Part shown: one piece after another, positions 31,810-37,161 of the stretch
How the letters are laid out: every line of letters starts with the position of its first letter
Numbering within the stretch: position 1 is the first letter of the stretch
Source of the DNA: Candidatus Methylumidiphilus alinenensis
Lineage (GTDB): Bacteria; Pseudomonadota; Gammaproteobacteria; Methylococcales; Methylococcaceae
DNA length: 37,161 nt
Direction: 5' to 3'
Assembly: GCA_003242955.1 (NCBI GenBank)
Contig: QJPH01000508.1
Location: 1-37,161, forward strand
Notes under the pieces: generated by a model
Database searches by the model: none
Seen by the model: only the letters and a program-made list of their open reading frames with translations
What the model was told of the DNA's origin: nothing
Translations under genes and position numbers: made by a program

Positions 31810-31857
31810 ATGATGAAACGGTTACATTTTAATGACTAAATGATGAAAATGTAGCAA
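31810..31857 (-). promoter_or_regulatory. Pho-box-like heptamer array upstream of olsBA
   Basis: On the plus strand ATGATGA (31810), GTTACAT (31821) and ATGACTA (31832) are spaced 11 bp, then ATGATGA (31840) and GTAGCAA (31851) are again 11 bp apart after a 3-bp slip. The stretch 31822-31857 aligns with 26393-26431 upstream of the PAP2 operon, with one 3-bp gap. A TATCTT -10-like box on the minus strand (31794-31799) lies ten bases from the nearest heptamer, as in Pho promoters. Individual matches to the half-site are 4-5 of 7. Confidence 0.5.
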
Positions 31858-31922
31858 TCGTTGCCCTAATATCGTATCCCTGCTATATTGCATATATGCA
31901 CACAACAGAGAGGGCATGACCC

Positions 31923-32153
31923 ATGCGTAAGCGAATGACGATCTCAATTGACGAAGCGGTTTATGATGGCTTGCTTAGAGTCATTGGCCGTCGCAAAATT
32001 AGCCAGTTTCTTGAGGATCTGGCACGATCACATGTGGTTAACGATGACCTTGTCTCTGGCTATCAAGCCATGGCTGCGGATACTGAACGCGAACTCGAGG
32101 CACTGGAATGGAGCAATGCCTTGATCGGCGACGCTGTCAATGTTGCGAGGTGA
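31923..32153 (+). CDS. Antitoxin of a MazEF-type pair (ribbon-helix-helix-like)
   Basis: A 76-residue protein. The first strand MRKRMTISIDEAVYDGLLRV and helix IGRRKISQFLEDLARSHV are typical of ribbon-helix-helix DNA-binding antitoxins. The acidic C-terminal part (ADTERELEALEWSNALIGDA) would wrap the toxin. It overlaps the toxin gene by 14 bp. It probably represses its own promoter: TATATTGCATATATGCA just upstream (about 31883-31899) has dyad symmetry and could be the operator. Confidence 0.82.
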   Translation: MRKRMTISIDEAVYDGLLRVIGRRKISQFLEDLARSHVVNDDLVSGYQAMAADTERELEALEWSNALIGDAVNVAR

Positions 32154-32466
32154 AGTATGGTGGGTGGACTTTGATCCGGCTGTAGGGGGCGAAATCCGCA
32201 AGACGCGACCGGCAGTGATCGTTAGCAATGACGTGGCAAATGCGGCCCTGAATCGGCTTCAAGTGATACCGTTAAGCAGTAATGCCGGAAGGTTATATCC
32301 AAGTGAAGCAGTAGTTATGATTGACGGAAAACCATCTAAGGCCATGGCCGACCAGATTACTACCGCCGCCAAGGAGCGTCTAAAAGGCAGGCTTGGTCTA
32401 TTGTCTCGCAATGATATGCTGGCGATTGAAAAAGTTCTGAAAATTCAGCTTGGCATCAAACTGTGA
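32140..32466 (+). CDS. MazF/PemK-family mRNA interferase toxin
   Basis: A 108-residue endoribonuclease toxin. It shows the family start LRGEVWWVDFDPAVGGEIRK, the core TRPAVIVSNDVANAALNRLQ and VIPLSSNAGRLYPSEAVV, and QITTAAKERLKGRLGLLS with the catalytic-side arginine and threonine region. MazF toxins cut mRNA at short sites; the specificity is not predictable here. The start overlaps the antitoxin by 14 bp. Both genes look intact. Confidence 0.92.
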   Translation: MLRGEVWWVDFDPAVGGEIRKTRPAVIVSNDVANAALNRLQVIPLSSNAGRLYPSEAVVMIDGKPSKAMADQITTAAKERLKGRLGLLSRNDMLAIEKVLKIQLGIKL

Positions 32467-32558
32467 ACACAGACGACCATGCCCTTGCATGGTGCGGTTC
32501 CGATATTGGTGTCCTCTGGGTTAGAATAGTCTCCATTTAACAAATATCCCGGAATACC

Positions 32559-33389
32559 ATGAAACAACTTAACCTTGGTTTTGTCGGTGCGGGCAATATG
32601 GCGAGTAGTTTGATTGCCGGCCTTTGCGCGGATGGATACGACCCAGATAAAATCTGCGCATCCGATCTTGATGCTGAAAAATTGGACTCACTTGCAAGCC
32701 GTTTTGGCATCAAGACTTCCTCTAACAACCAAGCCGTGGCGGAGAAATCGCAAATCCTGGTTTTGGCGGTGAAACCCCAGTCGCTACGCGAAGTCGCTCT
32801 AGGAATAGCCGCAACTGTCCAGCGTTGCAGGCCGTTAATCATCTCATTGGCTGCCGGCGTGACTGAAGCTGACATAGATCGCTGGTTGGGGGGCGGTAAC
32901 GATATTGTCCGTTGCATGCCAAATACCCCTGCCTTGGTGAAAACCGGCGCTACGGCCCTGCATGGTAACGACAACATCAGCGCCGAGCAGCGCAGCCGTG
33001 CAGAGGCTATCATGAGGGCTGTTGGTTTGGCCGTATGGGTGGATCGGGAAGAGTTGCTAGACACGGTCACTGCACTTTCCGGGAGCGGACCGGCTTATTT
33101 CTTCCTGTTAATGGAGGCGATGGAGGAGACGGCTGTGCGTTTGGGTCTGGAACCGGCCACGGCGAGGCTGTTAACCCAGCAGACAGCCCTTGGTTCGGCA
33201 CGACTTGCCATGGAGTCGGATGAATCCCCCGCTACTCTGCGAGGCAGGGTCACTTCACCCGGCGGAACCACGGAGGCTGCCATTGGCGTGTTTGAAAACG
33301 CAGGATTTAGGAGTCTGGTATTGGAGGCGATACGGGCCGCCGAAAAGCGTGCGGCTAGTCTGTCCGCAGAACTGGGAGAGGAAAAGTGA
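32559..33389 (+). CDS. proC: Pyrroline-5-carboxylate reductase
   Basis: A 276-residue enzyme making proline from pyrroline-5-carboxylate with NAD(P)H. The Rossmann start LNLGFVGAGNMASSLIAGL, the middle ILVLAVKPQSLREVALGI and VRCMPNTPALVKTGATALHG, and the C-terminal signature TVTALSGSGPAYFFLLMEAM plus LRGRVTSPGGTTEAAIGVFE are complete. It overlaps yggT by four bases (GTGA). The yggS gene that often precedes proC in gammaproteobacteria is absent, and a toxin-antitoxin pair occupies that place. Confidence 0.96.
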   Translation: MKQLNLGFVGAGNMASSLIAGLCADGYDPDKICASDLDAEKLDSLASRFGIKTSSNNQAVAEKSQILVLAVKPQSLREVALGIAATVQRCRPLIISLAAGVTEADIDRWLGGGNDIVRCMPNTPALVKTGATALHGNDNISAEQRSRAEAIMRAVGLAVWVDREELLDTVTALSGSGPAYFFLLMEAMEETAVRLGLEPATARLLTQQTALGSARLAMESDESPATLRGRVTSPGGTTEAAIGVFENAGFRSLVLEAIRAAEKRAASLSAELGEEK

Positions 33390-33961
33390 GCGACAGTTAT
33401 TTTTCCGGCTTGGGGGTTTTTCTGATCGACACGTTGGTCAGCCTCTATCTGTTTGCCTTGATGTTGCGGTTTTTGCTACAGTGGGCGGAGGCTGATTTTT
33501 ACAATCCCATTTCGCAATTTTTGGTCAAACTGACTCATCCACCCTTGCGCTATTTGCGCCGGTTCATACCCTCCGTCAGGAGGATCGATTCGGCCTCTCT
33601 GGTTCTGATGCTGGCAGTGCAAATTTTGTCTGATTATCTGGTTTTCACACTCCAGCAAATCAGTGCAAGTCCGGCAAGCTTGTTGCTGGTGGCTTTGGGA
33701 CAGTTACTGGAGTTGTTGTATAACATACTCTTTTATTCCATACTGATTTCCGTGGTGTTAAGCTGGGTTGCACCCCGCGGCTACAATCCTGCGATGAAAT
33801 TGCTGTACGATCTGACTGACCCGCTGCTTGCCTTTTTTCGGCGTTTTTTGCCGCCTATGGGCGGAATTGATATTTCCCCACTATTGGCATTGGTCGCTCT
33901 TCAGTTCGCTAAAATGGCTATTATGCCGCTGCTTCAGCAAATGATCAGCGCGTTAAACTAG
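33386..33961 (+). CDS. yggT: YggT family membrane protein
   Basis: A 191-residue protein beginning at GTG 33386, with two YggT repeats. Each has paired membrane helices: LIDTLVSLYLFALMLRFLLQ with the following NPISQFLVKLTHPPLRYLRRF, and LYNILFYSILISVVLSWVAP with the following DLTDPLLAFFRRFLPPMGGI. YggT is linked to osmotic tolerance and cell envelope processes, but the mechanism is not settled. It is coupled to proC, and the dynamin-like gene follows after 19 bp. Confidence 0.92.
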   Translation: MSDSYFSGLGVFLIDTLVSLYLFALMLRFLLQWAEADFYNPISQFLVKLTHPPLRYLRRFIPSVRRIDSASLVLMLAVQILSDYLVFTLQQISASPASLLLVALGQLLELLYNILFYSILISVVLSWVAPRGYNPAMKLLYDLTDPLLAFFRRFLPPMGGIDISPLLALVALQFAKMAIMPLLQQMISALN

Positions 33962-33980
33962 GAATACAACCAAGGCCGAA

Positions 33981-35918
33981 ATGAGCACGATTCAGCTTCA
34001 AGAAAAGCTCCACGGTTATGGGCAATGGCGCGATGAGTTGATTCGGGCGACAGAGCGATACACTCATTGGATGGATTCACTGGATATCGCCAGCGAAGGG
34101 AGCCAGGAGGCCATACGAAGAGTAATGGATACATTGGTCAATGAGCGCTTGATGGTGGCTTTTGTTGCCGAATTTTCCCGCGGCAAGACAGAATTAATCA
34201 ACGCCCTTTTCTTTGCTGATACCGGTCTGCGCTTACTCCCCTCCCTGCCGGGACGGACGACAATGTGTCCAACCGAAATATTTCACGATCCTTCTCAAGG
34301 CAGTTATATTCGCTTGTTGCCAATTGAATCTCGATTGAGCGATATGACGTTAAACGAGTATAAGCAAAACCCTTATAAATGGTTGCACATTGACTTGGAC
34401 CACAATTTTCCCCTGCAAATGCAGGAGGCATTTCAGGAATTGGCGGCGGTCAAGAAAGTATCCCAGGCAGACGCGGTAAAGCTCGGCCTTTTCAACCCTG
34501 ACGTTCCCATGCAAGGCTCGACTGGGTTGCTGGATGCCGTGGAAATTCCCTGTTGGCGCCACGCCCTCATCAGCTTTCCGCATACTTTGCTGAAAGAGGG
34601 GCTTGCCATTCTCGATACCCCCGGCTTAAACGCCTTGGGCACTGAACCTGAATTGACACTGCGAATGCTGCCTAGTGCGCAGGCCATCATTTTCTTGTTG
34701 GCAGCAGACACGGGCGTCACCAATAGCGATTTGGAGATTTGGAACCATTATGTTCGGGGTCCGAGTCTTACCGGCAAGAACCGATTGGCTGTGGCCATGA
34801 ATAAAATCGACACCCTTTGGGACGATGATTTGCAAGGCGAAGAGGTAGTGGATAGATCAATTCGCTCCCAAGTTAAAGCGATATCCAATGCCCTTGGCGT
34901 GGACGAGTCTTTGATTTTTCCAGTTTCGGCAAAAAAGGGGCTGATGGCAAAGGTTAGGCGCGATGATATCCTATTGGCAAAGAGCGGGTTGAGAGGGATT
35001 GAGGACTACCTGACCAATACTGTCATATGTAACCGCCAGCATATTTTACGAGAGGTTGTGGTAGCTTCAATGGGGCAACTAGTCAATGAATCCGTAAACC
35101 ATCTTGTAATCGAAATCGGCGAGGCTAACCGCCATCTTCAAGAAATGCGGCAGATCGATACCAGTAATCATGACATGACCCGGCGTTTGATGGAGGAGAC
35201 GAAAAAAGATCAAATGGATTATTTGGCATCTGTGGAGATTTTCCAATCCTGCCATAGGGCTTTTGTCCAGCAGCTTGTCCATTTGGGGAAAGTCCTCTCT
35301 GCCGCCAACATTGATCCCATAGTCAGAAATGCCCGAAGACAGATGCTGTCGAGTCTGACCACCCCTGGAATGAAAAAGGCAATGAAGGGTGTTTTGCAGA
35401 GTTTGCGCTCGGCCATGGATCAGTCTATGGTTAGGGCTGATGAAGCAGAAAACCTTATTCAAGTTATCTATGGCCGTTTTGAAGACGAATATAAATTCGC
35501 TGATCTTAATAAGCCCCAAGTTTTTTCACTAGAGGACTATCAAATTGAGTTGGAGAGGATATTCGAGGAAGGCGAGGAGTTTAGGCAAAGCACATATACC
35601 ACTTTGATGGAACAAAGTACCGCAGTTCATAGGCTGTACAGCACAGTAATTGCCGAGGCCCGAGACTTGTTCGCCAAGGCTCATCAGAATACCAATGAAT
35701 GGGGTTCAAATGCTTTGACACCCTTGGCGCATCGCATTAAAGACCGCAAGCTGATGATTGATAATAGGCTTGGGGTGTTGCGCAAAGTGACCGGGTCCAA
35801 CGAAACCCTAGAAGCAGAAATCGCCGAGTTGGAAAAAAGGCTAGTAATGTTGAACAAAAAACTTTATGAAATACAGGAAATCCTGCAAATAGTGACAGCA
35901 GCGGTCCCTTCAGCATAA
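33981..35918 (+). CDS. Bacterial dynamin-like GTPase
   Basis: A 645-residue protein. G1 P-loop: EFSRGKTELINAL (residues about 64-76). G2: GRTTMCPTEI (91-100). G3: LDTPGLNALG with D212. G4: MNKIDTLWDD with N274. The rest is long amphipathic helices, including a C-terminal coiled coil (NETLEAEIAELEKRLVMLNK), as in bacterial dynamin-like proteins that bind or remodel membranes. There is no obvious membrane helix, so a lipid-binding paddle is assumed. It follows yggT by 19 bp and may share its transcript. Dynamin-like genes often come in pairs; only one is present. Roles in membrane repair or phage defence are possible. Confidence 0.85.
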   Translation: MSTIQLQEKLHGYGQWRDELIRATERYTHWMDSLDIASEGSQEAIRRVMDTLVNERLMVAFVAEFSRGKTELINALFFADTGLRLLPSLPGRTTMCPTEIFHDPSQGSYIRLLPIESRLSDMTLNEYKQNPYKWLHIDLDHNFPLQMQEAFQELAAVKKVSQADAVKLGLFNPDVPMQGSTGLLDAVEIPCWRHALISFPHTLLKEGLAILDTPGLNALGTEPELTLRMLPSAQAIIFLLAADTGVTNSDLEIWNHYVRGPSLTGKNRLAVAMNKIDTLWDDDLQGEEVVDRSIRSQVKAISNALGVDESLIFPVSAKKGLMAKVRRDDILLAKSGLRGIEDYLTNTVICNRQHILREVVVASMGQLVNESVNHLVIEIGEANRHLQEMRQIDTSNHDMTRRLMEETKKDQMDYLASVEIFQSCHRAFVQQLVHLGKVLSAANIDPIVRNARRQMLSSLTTPGMKKAMKGVLQSLRSAMDQSMVRADEAENLIQVIYGRFEDEYKFADLNKPQVFSLEDYQIELERIFEEGEEFRQSTYTTLMEQSTAVHRLYSTVIAEARDLFAKAHQNTNEWGSNALTPLAHRIKDRKLMIDNRLGVLRKVTGSNETLEAEIAELEKRLVMLNKKLYEIQEILQIVTAAVPSA

Positions 35919-36605
35919 GGTTTTCTCAAACAATAAATCCCATACGCCATGCCCCAAAAGCTGACCGCGAACTTCGAATTTCGTCAGGGGCCGTGATGCG
36001 GGCCGTTCGGCGTAGTTTCCCTTGCCTGCTTGATTGCGCAACATCGGTGACGCTTCCAAGATATCTAGCATCTGTTTGGCGTAATCTTCCCAATCGGTGG
36101 CGCAATGCAGAAAGCCCGTCGGTTTGAGCCTTTCCACCAGCAAGGACAAGAAACCGGCATTGACTAGGCGCCTCTTGTGATGGCGTTTTTTATGCCAGGG
36201 ATCGGGAAAAAACACCTGCACACCACTGATGCTGTTTGCCGGAATTTTCTCGCGCAGCACTTCCACCGCATCGGCACAATAAACCCTGACATTCCCCAAA
36301 CCGAGTTCCTGTGCTTTGAGCAACAAATGCCCCACGCCAGGCCGATGCACTTCAATGCCTAGGAAATCCTTGTCAGGCGACTGGACGGCCATCTGCGCCA
36401 AGCTTTCCCCGTTGCCGAAGCCAATTTCCAATATCAACGGTGCATCGCGGCCAAATATTTCCATGGCATTGAAGCCTTGTTCCAACTCCAAACCGTAAAC
36501 CGGCCAAAGGTTTTCCAGCGCTGCATTCTGCGCCATGGTCGTGCGGCCTTGGCGTAGGACATAACTGCGGATGGGTCTTTTTATTGGATGTTCCTGGGAG
36601 TTCAT
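35910..36605 (-). CDS. trmB: tRNA (guanine46-N7)-methyltransferase
   Basis: A 231-residue SAM methyltransferase from the ATG at 36605 (MNSQEHPIKRPIRSYVLRQG). SAM binding: LILEIGFGNGESLAQMA. The family motif FFPDPWHKKRHHKRRLV near residue 145 and the C-terminal TKFEVRGQLLGHGVWDL complete the signature. TrmB forms m7G46 in tRNA variable loops. The frame remains open 32 codons upstream, but that part is unlike the family. The 3' end overlaps the dynamin gene by nine bases on the opposite strand. Confidence 0.95.
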   Translation of the reverse strand: MNSQEHPIKRPIRSYVLRQGRTTMAQNAALENLWPVYGLELEQGFNAMEIFGRDAPLILEIGFGNGESLAQMAVQSPDKDFLGIEVHRPGVGHLLLKAQELGLGNVRVYCADAVEVLREKIPANSISGVQVFFPDPWHKKRHHKRRLVNAGFLSLLVERLKPTGFLHCATDWEDYAKQMLDILEASPMLRNQAGKGNYAERPASRPLTKFEVRGQLLGHGVWDLLFEKTLC

Positions 36606-36615
36606 TTTTTGGTAA

Positions 36616-37161
36616 TCAACTACTAATGCCGCGCAGGTTGCGCAAAAAATAGGGCATTTCCAGCCCGGTCCTGAATTCCAATTCGCGTGCGTGGGGTTCA
36701 AGTTGTTTCAGTTTGACGGTGGGGGACTCTGGACCCAGCCCAAACCCAATCACATTGCCCCGGTTGGGTACCGCCAGCCGCAATGACTTGCCGGGAAAGC
36801 ACGTCTTCAGTAATGCGACGGACTGTTTTAGCGAAATCGGGTGGCTCCCCCATAGATTGATGTCAAGCACACCCTTTGGATGCAGAAGGGCGGCACATGC
36901 AGCGATGAAATCCAATGCATTGATTGATGGGTCCATTCCCACATCATCGAAGGCATCGATTAATATCAAATCGTATGCATTCCCTTGATGCTGCCCTAAG
37001 TTTTCAACCAGTTGATTGGCTTCGCCAATATGAACGACCAGCCTTGTAGAGCGCGGCAAGCCGAAATAGTCATGGGCAATTTTAACCACCGAAGAACGCC
37101 GTTCTATCGCGTCCACCCGGCTACCGGGAAATTGTTCAAGCAAAAACCGGGCTAACGAACC
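36616..37161 (-). CDS. Spermidine synthase-like methyltransferase-fold protein, partial
   Basis: The frame runs off the right edge of the window, so the N-terminus is missing. The visible ~181 residues begin with SLARFLLEQFPGSRVDAIER, continue with a DYFGLPRSTRLVVHIGEANQ segment and contain YDLILIDAFDDVGMDPSI, the aspartate region of spermidine/spermine synthases. Residues after PKGVLDINLWGSHP complete the Rossmann fold. Without the first part, polyamine synthesis cannot be distinguished from a related activity. It lies 10 bp upstream of trmB on the same strand. Confidence 0.75.
   Translation of the reverse strand, partial: GSLARFLLEQFPGSRVDAIERRSSVVKIAHDYFGLPRSTRLVVHIGEANQLVENLGQHQGNAYDLILIDAFDDVGMDPSINALDFIAACAALLHPKGVLDINLWGSHPISLKQSVALLKTCFPGKSLRLAVPNRGNVIGFGLGPESPTVKLKQLEPHARELEFRTGLEMPYFLRNLRGISS

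Noticed and set aside
32467-32558. A proC promoter
   Set aside because: TTGGTG and TAGAAT are present but only 10 bp apart, and no other well-spaced pair was seen.
1-37161. tRNA or rRNA genes
   Set aside because: No cloverleaf-like segment with a T-arm GGTTCRANYC and matching acceptor stem was recognised by eye. A short or unusual tRNA could still be missed without a dedicated scan.

Overview
The window is a chromosomal segment of a gammaproteobacterial (type I) methanotroph, most likely Methylococcales. The evidence is metabolic. There is a five-gene block matching methanol dehydrogenase accessory genes mxaS-A-C-K-L, an MtdA-type NADP-dependent methylene-tetrahydropterin dehydrogenase, and next to it a methenyl-tetrahydrofolate cyclohydrolase (fchA). 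Around these are ordinary gammaproteobacterial housekeeping genes (rsmD, trmB, htpX, ygfZ, proC, yggT, cyoE). No rRNA, tRNA, CRISPR array or transposase gene was seen.

Layout. 1-4885: end of a surface-polysaccharide locus (flippase C-terminus, three glycosyltransferases) with a nucleotidyltransferase antitoxin-like gene beside a decayed partner. 4919-9937: NlpC/P60 lipoprotein, heme O synthase, then a tight M16 peptidase pair plus rsmD. 9938-10739: repeat-only DNA. 10740-15213: mxaSACKL on the minus strand, without mxaFJGI or mxaR inside the window, and bracketed by two inverted copies of one small repeat element. 15530-18219: phosphoesterase (phospholipase C/acid phosphatase type) and a TPR membrane protein whose 3' end is split by a small element. 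18220-19045: repeat-only DNA. 19046-22452: Uma2 nuclease, rubredoxin reductase-like protein, rubredoxin and mtdA on the minus strand, divergent from fchA. 22463-24224: DUF2167 protein and a small TPR protein. 24370-26865: dgkA, a MurG-like glycosyltransferase coupled to a PAP2 phosphatase, and a DUF423 protein. 27119-30201: sorbosone dehydrogenase-like lipoprotein, htpX, ygfZ. 30198-31761: ornithine-lipid genes olsB and olsA. 31923-35918: a MazF-type toxin-antitoxin pair, proC, yggT and a large dynamin-like GTPase. 35910-37161: trmB and a truncated spermidine synthase-like protein.

Two themes stand out. First, the window carries at least eight families of short palindromic or terminal-inverted-repeat elements. 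Several have visible target duplications and several alter genes: they supply a start codon, supply a stop codon, lengthen an N-terminus or replace a C-terminus. Second, the PAP2/glycosyltransferase operon and the olsBA operon share an upstream motif of heptamers spaced 11 bp apart that resembles a Pho box. This suggests a phosphate-starvation lipid-remodelling regulon that swaps phospholipids for glycolipids and ornithine lipids. The idea is inferred from sequence only.
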